The notes under the pieces were generated by a model, which ran no database searches, was not told where the DNA came from, and saw only the letters and a program-made list of their open reading frames with translations. A stretch of DNA of 64,000 nucleotides from assembly GCA_900312665.1 (NCBI GenBank), contig ONZQ02000002.1:1375688-1439687 (forward strand), given 5' to 3'. The translations under genes and the position numbers were made by a program. This stretch comes from Cephalotrichum gorgonifer. Taxonomy: Eukaryota; Ascomycota; Sordariomycetes; Microascales; Microascaceae. Shown one piece after another: positions 21,580-32,018 of the stretch (position 1 is its first letter; every line of letters starts with the position of its first letter).

Positions 21580-22592
21580 TTAGTCTTTCCCCGAGACCCC
21601 AAACTCCCCGCTCTCATACATCGTCCCAACTGTCACCCCGCGATTCTCTGCCACGAGGCCCATGATCTCCTGCGCGGCGTCCTTAATCTCGTTGTAGGAC
21701 TGTAGTTTGGAGATGCGTGTCTTATTAGAGCTCCCGCCCTTTGATATGGGTCCGGCCTTGTCTTTGCGTCTAGGAGGGGGGTGGGTTAGCGTTCGCTGTT
21801 TCTCTTTTTATTCCTTTGAGAGGACTAGGATGTAGAGGAGAAGGTGTCGGATAAAGCAGGAAGACAGGGGTTGGAGGAATTGGGGTTGCGTTGGTGGAGG
21901 ATGGGCTCGGGAATGTAGGCTAGAGGGTGGCGGGGAAAGGGGGGATATCTTTGCATTAGGCATTGGTGGGCGATATTACATGTAACTGGGCATGGCGAGT
22001 AAAGAGGATGCAAGGGCATAGGAGCGGGGGAACTCACGGCCGGAGCTTAAGAAGCGCAAGCTGGTTCGCGATATATCGCTGTCGAAAAATGACCTCCTCG
22101 ATCTTCAAACTTTCGTCAGCTGCAGCCACCCATGAGCCACACCAATTTTGGAGAATGCGGTGTCTCTTCTTACAATGTCTAGCATCTCCCTATCCCTTTC
22201 TCTCTTTCAAACGCATCAGCATCCCGAGCCCGAAACCAAATGCCGGAAGGGGAGGGATTTGAGCTCTTTCCAAGACTCACCTCGGCCGCTGTCATCTCCG
22301 CCTCTTCACGACGGCCCACCTCGCCACCCTCATCCTCCCCACGTACACCATCCACATCGAACTCACTCTCTGTGTCCGAGAGCCATGTCATGTATCCCTC
22401 GACCACTTGCTCTGCCCTCTTGAACAACGACGCCCCCGGCCCCCCCTTGTCCGACTTCTGGTCTTCTAGGGCTGGTTCATGGGCCGTGGCCGTGGCCAAG
22501 GTCGCCAGGCGAGACAGGAGTAACTTCGCCGACTCAACTTCGGTGACGAGGGGTGTAGATGGGGAGGATAGTCTTTGGGGCTCAAACGTCAT
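21580..22592 (-). CDS. SWI5: Swi5 recombination mediator subunit
   Basis: Small subunit of the Swi5-Sfr1 (Sae3-Mei5) complex that promotes Rad51/Dmc1 strand exchange in the nucleus. Model: exons 22281..22592, 22038..22165 and 21580..21769, 209 residues, frame closed. The last exon carries the family core: RISKLQSYNEIKDAAQEIMG, then LVAENRGVTV and EFGVSGKD; compare S. pombe Swi5, where a LHTYNEIRD block is followed by a hydrophobic helix and a terminal FGV. A short helical segment (ESLKIEEVIFRQRYIANQLA) precedes it, as expected for the coiled part. Exon 1 encodes a variable acidic N-terminus. Weak point: the acceptor of intron 1 (GAAG/A at 22166) lacks a good pyrimidine tract; it was chosen because it keeps the frame. 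Swi5 proteins in yeasts are about 85-90 residues, so the N-terminal extension needs transcript support. Confidence 0.72.
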
Positions 22593-23575
22593 GCTCGATC
22601 AACACCGCTCTACCTGCCCTTCCCTTCGTGAATTTAGTTTGGCAGGGACTAGGGTGAGTGGAGGCTAGGTAAGGAGCGGATAGGGAGGCAATGATATGGG
22701 GATGTATGATATAGGTCGATTCTTATTTTATTAGTGTCCTCAAATGGTGGATAGATGAATGGACGTACGAGTATTATTGCAGGTATGTACAAGTACGGAT
22801 GGGGAACGGGAGTCCGGGATCTCCACATTTACGTACGGTCATGGTACGGAGTCATAATGTGGGTTGAGATATCAAGCACGACCACCACTACCACCACCAC
22901 CAAAGAAAGGGTCGGGCATCGGTTAGTCCCAATCTACGGACCAGCACAAATAACGGACCAAGGACGCAACCGCGCCGAATATCCCATCATCAGACCCGCA
23001 GAACAATATTCCAGTGCAGAGTCTCACCCTCCCCTCACAGCCTTCGACCAGCCCATACTATACGACACCACAAGACCCATGAGAGTGATGGTGCGATCGG
23101 GTATTCATCACATTTTCCTCTTTCCCCCGCCATTTCTCCCCCCTCCAGAAAAACCACAGCTCATTCTTCATGGACTCAATTCATGCTCCAACTATGCACA
23201 TCCCCGACAGTACAAGTTGTCTTTTCAACCATTCCCCCTGCCCATCGTTTCGTTTTTCTTCAGACCACCCCCCTCCTTCTTTTCCCTCCCCCTCTTTCCC
23301 CCACCCCCCCATGAGCAACCCCCACCCCCCTGCCATCTTTGCAAAAAAACGGAAGCATGAAAAACAATTCCCTTTGAGACCCTTTGCCACGCCAATCTAA
23401 TGAAAATAACCGAAAGCAGGGGGGCTTGAGCCGGGAGGGGGATGAGGGAGGCAAAGGGGAGGTTGGTTGGAGAGTCTGGCCTCAACCCCCGTAGGGGTAT
23501 TCTCTCAGACGAGAAACTTCCAACCGAGACAATGGGCAAAAGACCTCCCCGCCCCTTCTTCCAGTCCTAGGTAAT
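22593..23575. other. Intergenic, RPL16 3' end / SWI5 promoter
   Basis: 983 bp between tandem minus-strand genes. It contains a short ACC-rich stretch at about 22880-22902, some GTAC words (about 22764-22798) and a C-rich, T-rich tract at 23115-23330. No gene is seen. Confidence 0.4.
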
Positions 23576-24665
23576 CTAGTAACCGAAAGCCTCGAGCGCC
23601 TTCGTCGTGTTCGCGTCGACCTTGGCCGACTTCTTCGCCTCGGAGAGCTGCCTCTGGGCAACCTTCTTGCGCTCGTAGTAGGCAAGCGACTTGGCCTTCC
23701 GGCGGTCCTCGAGCCTATAAAAGGAAAGCTGTCAGTAAAAAGCTCCGGCTCCAACAGAGGAATACAAAATCGCTCCTCCCCTCAATCCGCCAGATATCCG
23801 GGTCGAAACGTACCTGGCAACGACATCCTGGTACTTCCAGCCAACCTCGTGGCTCAACCGGCCGACGGTGCAGTACTTGCGGCCGGGCTGTAGGCGCAGG
23901 ACGCGGAGGGCCTGGGGGACGACAACGCGCTTCTGCTTGTCGTAGGGAGGGGGGACACCCTCGAAGACCTTCAAGCGCTCAAGGGCGGCGGTGCCACGGG
24001 CGGTCTTGTGGGGGATCATGCCGCGGACGGCCTTGTAGAAGATGCGCGACGGGGCCCGGAAGTGGAAGGGACCTGGGAGGAGGCATTTCTGTCAGTCTTC
24101 CGATTCGGACTTCTTCCCGATCATTCCTCGGGTCGAGGGGAGAGAGGGTCGTCGCTACTCACCACCGCGAGTGGGGTTGTAACGGGTCTGCTTGCGGAGG
24201 TAGGCGTGGTACTTCACTGTTTTCCGGAAAAGTTTAAAAGTTAGCCCTTGCATTCGACGATTGCCACCTAAGGTCGGGGTTCGGATTGTCGGTACGCACA
24301 CTTCGAGCGGAAGAACTCTCCGGAGATGTTAAGGGCCTCGCAGCGGACGACGACGACCTTCTGGCCGTTCAGGAGCTGCTTGGCCACGACGCTGGCGAGG
24401 CGGCCAAGGAGATGACCCTTGCCATCGATGACAACCTATTCGCAAACAAAGGGTCAGCGCGCCGGTCCGTAATGACATCTCTCTCCCTCTCTCTATCCTC
24501 CCAGTCAAACTGCCCGCCAGATATTGTTGGCATCGAAGACGATTCCCTGCACTCGGGCGCATCTCTCGCAGACTATATCCAACGGGCGGGGAGGACTCGA
24601 CGACCGAGGAGAAAGCCATTTTCCCGCGCCAGGATGAGACTCACAACCGGCTCGAAACTCGACAT
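23576..24665 (-). CDS. RPL16: 60S ribosomal protein uL13 (L13a / Rpl16)
   Basis: Cytosolic large-subunit ribosomal protein. Model: five exons 24645..24665, 24300..24435, 24163..24216, 23814..24072 and 23576..23714, 202 residues, the usual eukaryotic length. Seen: MSSFEPV joined to VVIDGKGHLLGRLASVVAKQ, then EALNISGEFFRSKLKYHAYL, RYNPTRGGPFHFRAPSRIFY, RGMIPHKTARG, PPYDKQKRVVVPQALR and CTVGRLSHEVGWKYQDVVAR. Each intron junction rebuilds uninterrupted family sequence. The first exon encodes only seven residues, followed by a 209-nt intron, a common layout in fungal ribosomal protein genes. I searched the introns for C/D-box snoRNA signatures (RTGATGA with CTGA) and saw none convincing. Confidence 0.96.
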
Positions 24666-25554
24666 CTTTGGCAACCCGATTAACGACGGATAGCGACGTG
24701 AGGTAAATAAAGTCGAACAGATCTAACCGCCAGTTCCTGTGGGTTAGTTGTCGTGGGGTGGATGTTCAGTCGCTGGAAAGGAATAGTCGAAAATTCCCAA
24801 GTGGTATTCAGAACACAGAGAGGGCTGTGTGGTTTGGGGCCAGGGGCGGTGGGCAGGCAGGTGCAAGCTAAGCCTCATTGGGCCCTCTGGGTGGGGAGGG
24901 AATTTTGAGCGGCGGGTGACCATGCCCTAAGTCTGTGGGATTAGGTAAGCATACCCACGATTTGCTTTTGTGCCCATCTCGACGTCACGTTCAGGCAGAA
25001 TCCAAGCACGACAGCCACAGGCATGAGCGGATGCGCCACAGTTATTGCTCTTGGATGACAAATCCATGTTTGGAATTCACGGTGCCAAGCAACCACAACA
25101 AGTTTGCGACGAGCCTGATGGTCCGTCAGACAGTGTGAGTAAGCGAATTCATTCTCATATAGAGCGGGTGTTCCTTCCGATTCGCCCCTCCGATGCTCGC
25201 AGCCGATTAATCCGACAGAGGCTTGGGGCAAAGACGAGGATTTTCTGACCCTCCTGCTGAATCAACATGATTCTACTCTCCCTCGGACTTGACGCTGGAA
25301 TCAACGGGGAGTTCATACCGGTACCAATACCAATACAGGTATTGTCCTCCCGAGAGTTCCATTCCACCTCAGTCCACTCAATCCGCGCGATCTCGATGCA
25401 TCCGAGTTCAGTAAGACAAGACAGCCTCCTTATTCATTATTCATCAACTATAGAGCTTAATGATCACCCAAGTCCTCAAAGGTGGAATCTTCTTAGCCCC
25501 CACCCAGTGCCCGCAATAGAATCCCCACAACAGAACATCACCCATCATGCGCAT
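24666..25554. other. Intergenic, carbonic anhydrase 3' end / RPL16 promoter
   Basis: 889 bp between tandem minus-strand genes; the part next to 24665 is the RPL16 promoter and leader. A repeated GGTACCAATACCAATAC stretch lies at about 25318-25334. No gene is seen. Confidence 0.4.
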
Positions 25555-26356
25555 CTACTCGACCTTGACGATCTTCCCCGTCTCAACCTCATAAATGTAC
25601 CCTGTAATAGGCACATCCAACACCAGCGGACTCCTCTTCACAACCTCCACGTCATCCAGCACGCTCTCCCTCAGGTCCGTGAACGGCAGGAACGCGATGT
25701 CGTCGGCCTTCTGGCCGAGGTCCTCCTGGATCTTGGTCCGGATGGCGGCGTCAGTGAAGGTGAGCATCCCACAATCGGTCTGGCCTCTCTTGTTAGTTCC
25801 AGAAGAGCCTAGTCTCGGTCCGGTCTGTGTTCTCGGTTCGAGAAACAAACAGATCGTATCATGGGCTAGGTATGGGAGGGCATGTCAGAGGATCGAACGC
25901 ACATGATGGATGATGACGATCTCGCGGGTGCCGAGCAGCTGCTGCGATATCGCCAGCGAGCGGATAGCCTCGACGGTGCGGCCGCCCGCGTTGCGGATGA
26001 CGTGGGCGTCGCCCTCTTCTAGGCCCAGGACCCTCGCCGGGTCTAAGTGCAGTGTTAGTTCCATTACTTGGTAGTCCTCGGGTCTTCCGCACCCCACCAC
26101 CATCCGAGCCGTCTTAATCCCGTGTGACCGACTCCGTTATGGAGACGTACCGAGCCTCGCGTCCATGCAGGCCACGACAGCCACTTTTCTGTAAGAGCGT
26201 TTGTGTTAGACGTTAGAACAGGGCGTGGCTTGTTCAGTAGGGGTTTGATCGGAGACCATACCGAGCCGGGGGCAGAGGGAGAGACCCCTTCGTGAAGGAC
26301 TCCGCGTAACTCTTGTTCGCCGCCTCGAACTCCTGGGCTACGACGTTTGTAGCCAT
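25555..26356 (-). CDS. Short beta-class carbonic anhydrase
   Basis: Interconverts CO2 and bicarbonate with a catalytic zinc. Model: exons 26262..26356, 26151..26188, 25903..26042 and 25555..25779, 165 residues, frame closed. Zinc ligands are visible as Cys39 (VACMDARLD), His91 and Cys94 (IIHHTDCGM), and the Asp41-Arg43 catalytic dyad is intact. HVIRNAGGR and EIVIIHH are family blocks. At 165 residues and with the HHTDCG order this is the short cab-type subclass, distinct from the longer plant-like Nce103 enzymes. No mitochondrial presequence is obvious (start MATNVVAQEFEAA), so cytosolic is likely. Exon 2 is only 38 nt but carries Cys39 and the dyad, so mis-splicing would kill activity. Confidence 0.92.
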
Positions 26357-27626
26357 GATGATCTGTTGTAACGGTAACGGTTCTATTAACCAAAGAATAA
26401 AACCCCCGTTTCTCAATATAAATCGCTGGTCGACTTGTAAATAATATCAGTAATGAACAAAGTTCCGGTGAAACAATATAGCTCCGATATGACAAGGTGG
26501 GGGGGAAGGAATGGGGGTTCTCTATAAATACAAGTCAAGAGCAATTACACGATATCGCCGCTTACACTCACTCGCATACTTCATTCAGTTGAGTTCATGC
26601 AGGGAGGGTGTGCCATATGGTGATCACGCAAAGTGCGCCTCATATTCGCCAAAGGTCTAAGTGCGGGGTTATTCTCTCCGTTGCTGCTCGCTTCACAACT
26701 CTTGGCTTTGGATATTTCGTTCGTCCTTGCCCAACCCCAGCCGAATGGAGGGTCTGGTTTTCCCAAAGGGGCAAAGGTGTGCAAAAGCGGCTGGAGATCG
26801 TGGGTGGATGTCGTCAGATTGAGGTTGAGTGCGACGTACGGGTATGCAGGACTTGAAGGTCTGTGTGGATGGGACAGGCTTGATCGGTGGCCTCGTGGGG
26901 GTGGTGATTGCGCGGCGATACGTCGTCAATGATTCAGACGCGACTGGATGGACACTCGAGGTAGCCATCAAAGGGGGAAACTTGGGGCTCGGGCAATGCC
27001 TCCCTCGTCGCGGTAAAGCGTGGCCCCTCCTCTCTCGACCAGTATGTCTCTCTATTTTAATATCCTAACAGCAACGAAGTCTCGTCATAAGGAGAATAGT
27101 ATTGGGGCCCGAGAGATAACCGCCCCGGCTCCCTTGATAATACTCCCACCTTCGCCCTGCTGCAATGTAACAAGAAGCGTCCCGGACATATCAGTGCCAG
27201 GCGAGGGTGGTAGCACCAATGACAAGCGCGAGGTGGAGGTGATGGAGGACCCAAAGATACGTAATAATTGGCCCGCATTACACTTTCATCCCCCAGAAGT
27301 TGCGATGGGCTGGATTGGACGGATGTAGGGAGTTTGAGTGTATGCCAACGAAGCCCGCCCCTCTCCATCGCCCTCCCTCCGAACCTCTTATTCGGGAGGG
27401 AGCTTCTCGCGCCAACATCAGAAATAATGGTGGACTGGATGGGCGCCCACGACGTCGTGTCTAAAGACTGGCTTATGCGTTGTTAATCTTAGACGCTCAA
27501 GTGAGAACATCTCGAAATAAAACACGCTTTCGCAAGCCGAGGGTAGCCATCTACTGTATAATACGAACATGCGTCAAGGGGCAGCCTCTCGTGTAGTCTA
27601 GTGAACGGAACGATCCCCCCTCCTTT
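26357..27626. other. Intergenic, PLD-like 3' end / carbonic anhydrase promoter
   Basis: 1.27 kb between tandem minus-strand genes. Only short frames without recognisable products are present on either strand. Nothing notable is seen. Confidence 0.4.
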
Positions 27627-29179
27627 TCACCTCGGGAACACCACTTCGGTCCTCGTCCTGAGCGGCTCCTGCCACACATCCCACTCAACCCCATAGAACA
27701 TCACCCCCAGCTCCTGACTCGTAAACCAACTAGCCCGATCCATGTTCCCGCTCCCTAGCACCAGGAATTCCCCATCCACGCTCACCATCTTAACATGCGA
27801 CACCACAGGTTCATCCTCGCCCCCCTCAGGATCGGGCTTATAATATCTCACCTCCAACCGCCCCGGCCGCCTCGCTCCCGCCTCTAGGTCCCCATCCCTC
27901 CTACCACCACCCGCACGCCGGCAAAGACGCTCATAGTCCTTGATAAACGACCGCAGCCGGAGAGACGTAGTAGTCAGCGCCGTAACGAGCTGCTCGAGAA
28001 GCATCATGTTCCTACTCGTCAATATCTCCACGTCGACCCCGCGCGCCAACGCATCGAGGAGATGCGCCTCCACGGCGCGGCATGTGAGATTCGGCGTCAT
28101 GATCCGTATGTGCTTCCGCGCATTGGCGAAGAGCACCTCGAGGGCCGCGTTAAGGGGCGTCACGGGTGGTGGGGGTTCCCTCAGAAAGGGAAGCGGGAGG
28201 AAGGGGATGAGGCTGTTGAAGCGGGGGCTGCGGTGGTGCGACGACGGGAGGATGACGGTCGGTACCAGGGCTTGAGAGGCCCCCGCGAAGCGGTGGACAT
28301 TCCGGGAGGGGTTCCCGTGGAATTGGAGCGTCTGCCCGGCGTCCACCCCCGGCCCCCCTCTTCCCCAGTTCCCGAGAAAATCTGCCCCGGAGGGCCCCTT
28401 GCGCTCGTCGTCGTCGTCTGGGGAGGGAGAGGGGGGGCACTCGCCCCGCACTCCCAAACGCTGTAATAGAACTCCAGCAGAACACCCACGGCTGGCCCCT
28501 CGAACTCCACGCACGTCTCGAACCACGTCTCCCAGCTGACATTACAGCTCGGCATCCACGCCCTCCGGCCGTCCACGACCAGGAACTTCGGGTGCATGAC
28601 GCTAAAGGGGAGGAAGAACAGGCTCTTCACGGACATCTCAATCCGGGCGGCCCTGAGCAGGGGCTCGGCGGGGAGGCCGAGGCCGGGCCACTTCGCCGGC
28701 GGGTATACGTGGCCGTCGCGGCTCCAGGTGTGGAGGAGCTTTTGGAGCGCCGAGCGGGAGGAGAAGCAGATGCGGATGCGGAGGGTTTCTACGCCCGCCG
28801 CTCCAGTCCCCGCGCCGTCCCCCTCGTCAATCTCACCATCACCCTCACCCCCACCAGCACCCGCACGGCCGTTCTTAATCTCAGAGATCCTCCGCCTCGC
28901 GAGGTCCTCGAGACACTGCCTCAAGCCGCTCAGGCTCTCCGACTCCGCCCAGAAGCACGTGACGAGAATGACCTCCCGCCGGGCGGCGGCGATGGCGGGC
29001 AGCAGGGCATCGGCGAAGATGCTCGCGCCGGAGCCGACACGGAGGGAGAGCGGCGCGGAGGAGGAGACTAGGCGCGAGGGGTTTGGGAGGTGGGTCGTGG
29101 GGAAGTCGGCGGCCTGCTCGGTGGAGTGGGTCTTGAGGGCGTGGCCCCACGGGAGGAGAAAGGAGTCGGGGAGCGACAT
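27627..29179 (-). CDS. Phospholipase D-like protein with two HKD motifs; frame break between them
   Basis: PLD-superfamily enzyme (phosphodiester hydrolysis or lipid phosphatidyl transfer). ATG at 29179 (MSLPDSFLLPW). The N-terminal half (frame open to 28181) has the first HKD motif, HPKFLVVDG, followed by CNVSWETWFE. The C-terminal half lies in another frame (from about 28420 to 27627) and has VPTVILPSSHH, TPNLTCRA, and the second HKD motif HVKMVSVDG with GSGNMDRASW. Two explanations: a 68-nt GT-AG intron (28418..28485, weak GTGTTC donor, strong C-tract acceptor) giving 494 residues but deleting LLEFYYSVW, or a one-base length difference in the C7 run at 28431-28437 that would retain it. Both catalytic motifs are intact. 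Similar fungal cardiolipin-synthase-like PLDs are known; substrate unknown. Confidence 0.8.
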
Positions 29180-32018
29180 TTCTCAGGAGTAGGTCGGGCT
29201 TGCCGGGGCGGATAGATCCCTTCCGGTACTTGTATGTACAAGTGATGCACGTATGCGGATTGGGGGGGCTCGACTATTCTTCGTAATAAAATCTTGCTCG
29301 TATGTGTTGGACGTATTGACCAATCGATTGGAGATGAAAGCCGGATTGGTGGGCGAGTTCGGTTGTCTCCCTTGCGTCTATCTGTCTCATATCCCTGCTC
29401 GGTATTGTCCCAGAAATCATGCTGTCCTCGTCCTCTTCTCGGCGGTAGCGACCAAAGTCGAAATTACCACCGATTCCAGCGCCAAGCCTAAACCGGATTC
29501 CAGCAGGTTTCTAGCCCGATCGCGCTGAGTTTTAATATTACGGTTGGCTATTATTTGCGAGACGAGGAATAAATAGTACGAGTACAGGTACGAGGTCTGG
29601 CGAATATGTAACGCTAAGCCGGTTTTAGGTGTGTAGATTGGATAAGTACAGGTACGACATGGTGTGCATAATAGTGTGTTTAAATGGCGCGGAGCCAGTA
29701 TATTTACTTGTACTTGTACTTTACTAATGCGGAATGGGACATGTGGTTCGTAAAGACAAGCTTCGCGGGCTCGCCCGCCCCGCCCCCGCCCCGTTGAGTG
29801 CTTGGTATCAATTGAGCATGAACGTGTGAGAAAGAGAGATAGTGGCCAAAACATTGTCACCTGCCATGGCTTAATTCTGGTTTCTAGTGCCAGCGTGGAT
29901 AAATTCAAATTCTTCAAGCAAGGATATGTTTTCTGGACACACATCTTCCTCGTATTGGTACTTCAAGAGCGCCAGTAATAATACCCGTACTATTGATTTA
30001 TCTTGAAACGAAACAAGGAACGTGGCATAGCCATTCGTCTGAGCAACGAACGGGCGGGCCGCTCGATCCTAAGCCGCGTCTGAGCCCGAATCGCGCCCAA
30101 AGGTCACCTTTCTTCCCCATATCACATTCCCAATGCACGCACTCCAGCCTCTGAACTGCCAGTGGATGACTGCCACGTCGGGGCTGGTTGGGGGAGGGGG
30201 ACAACGCTGACATGCAGATATCAGAATCCTGCCTCAGCCCTGGCGCTACTGCTCTTGGGCGCGTGCTGAGTACTACGAGTACGTGCGACGAAACGACGAG
30301 TACTTGTACGTGTAAAATTACGTGGATGAGACCCTGTCGAAAGATGCGACTCCATTCGGCAGGTCCTCCGATCCATCGATCGACCCCACTGGTTGGTTAG
30401 AGCCTGGATCTGGCCTGGCAATCAATCGTGATCCCCTTTCCCGACCTGGTTTCCACACACAGACTCTCTCTCTCTCCGTCCCTCGTCCAGTTTCATCGTA
30501 TCATGTGGAGTGCCATCTAAGTACATTCATATACCTTGACGTGTCTCCCGTATCTAAGCGTCGACTCAAGCTGTTCTTGATTAAGTCCCAAGACCGAAAG
30601 AAAGAGCAGAGCACGCACCCGAGTCCTCCGTGGAGTGTACTCCCCGCGAAGGTTTGAGCGGCTTCTTCCCTTCCATCTCACACCACACCCCCTGCAGCAT
30701 CCTCCCGTCCAACCAATCACCCGCCCCGAAACCCCAGGTGCCGTCCCCGGTTCAACCGCCACATGTTTCGCCGTCGACATCCCTCGGCGTGGCCCCTGTT
30801 TCAATAGGGTCCGCTAGAGCTGAGCAGCTCTTCATCACGGGGCACAGCCCCCCTGCCCGGCCCCACTTAGGACGAAAGCATCGTGAGCTTGTTCTCGCGC
30901 CCACTTCACAAATGCTACTTGTACCCAGCCCGTACTAAAGCACTTGTACAACACTTGACTCCGGTGTCAATGGGGCGCGTTTACTGTCCATGCCGAGTCC
31001 AGCAGCTAATGCAAGTCCATCCCACGTACTCGTACAGTGAACTACCAAAGGGCAAGGTATCCTGAACGGGGGGCTAGTTATATTGCTGGATGCAATTGGG
31101 TCCGCCGCACACGCGCTTATATGCATTGGATCAAATAGTGTAGTTAGGGGTCCGTCCCCGTGCCCCCGTGCAAAACATCTGCAGTCTCGAAATAGAGTGA
31201 GAAAAAAAAATCTTTTTGCTCCTCCACCGGAAACACAGCCCCCCTTCCCAATCCCAATCCTAATGAGACCTCATTTCTCCAGGGGGCTTGATTTCTTATT
31301 CGCCAGACCTTGAAGACGGCCCCCTCCCCGCGATGGGGGCGAATCCTTTTGGGAAAGGAGAAGAAAATAGAGGCAGAGCAGTCCAACAGACCCTGCATCC
31401 AAGAATAGCAGTTGCATCTGACCGACTGGGGTATTGATCGTCCAACATGTGCCTGGCCGGTACTTGAGTACCCGGAGCACACGAGTAATTACCGCGTGTA
31501 CTCGTACTCGTGCTTGTACCTGGTTGTATACTCACAAAGAAACATGCCAGCCGCTGTTTTTACTCGTCCTGGTATTCTGGGATTAGACCTAGACTATTAG
31601 TTACTCGTAACTTGGACAGGGGGTGGGCAAATGTGACATTCGTGACGGAGCCGCCGCCCAGACCCGACCCGGGATATAGCTTCCTCTAGCTGAGGAGGAA
31701 GGAATCCACCCGCACCTGCACACTTCCGCGCCCGCCCCTTTCGTCCCATCTGTCTTCTCGCGTCCCATAATACGACCCAACGCCCGCTCCGGGGAAAGTC
31801 TCTGTCCCTTTCTCTTTCTCTTATTTTCCTTGGCACCTAATATTTTGCTTGGCTCATAATAATTCCAGCCCTATAAGCACCTCCCACCTCTTGAATCCGC
31901 CGCCGGCCGGTCCCTTCGACCTTCTTCGCATTCTAGCTCCTCCGCTACGGCCTTGGCGTCCAACCCTCGTTAGACACCGACCTAAAGAACAAGGATCGAA
32001 ACAACAACCCGACCGAAG
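29180..32018. other. Divergent gap, PLD-like / bestrophin, rich in GTAC words
   Basis: 2.8 kb between outward-facing starts. No credible gene. It has the densest set of GTAC-core words in the window: about 29234-29250, 29574-29592, 29706-29722, 30272-30316, 30916-30952, 31027-31036 and 31460-31521, plus isolated ACTCGT near 31561 and 31603. The final 200 bp are C-rich leader sequence for the bestrophin gene. Confidence 0.45.

Noticed and set aside
24436..24644. RPL16 intron 1 as snoRNA host
   Set aside because: 209 nt long, but no paired C (RTGATGA) and D (CTGA) boxes and no H/ACA hairpin visible.
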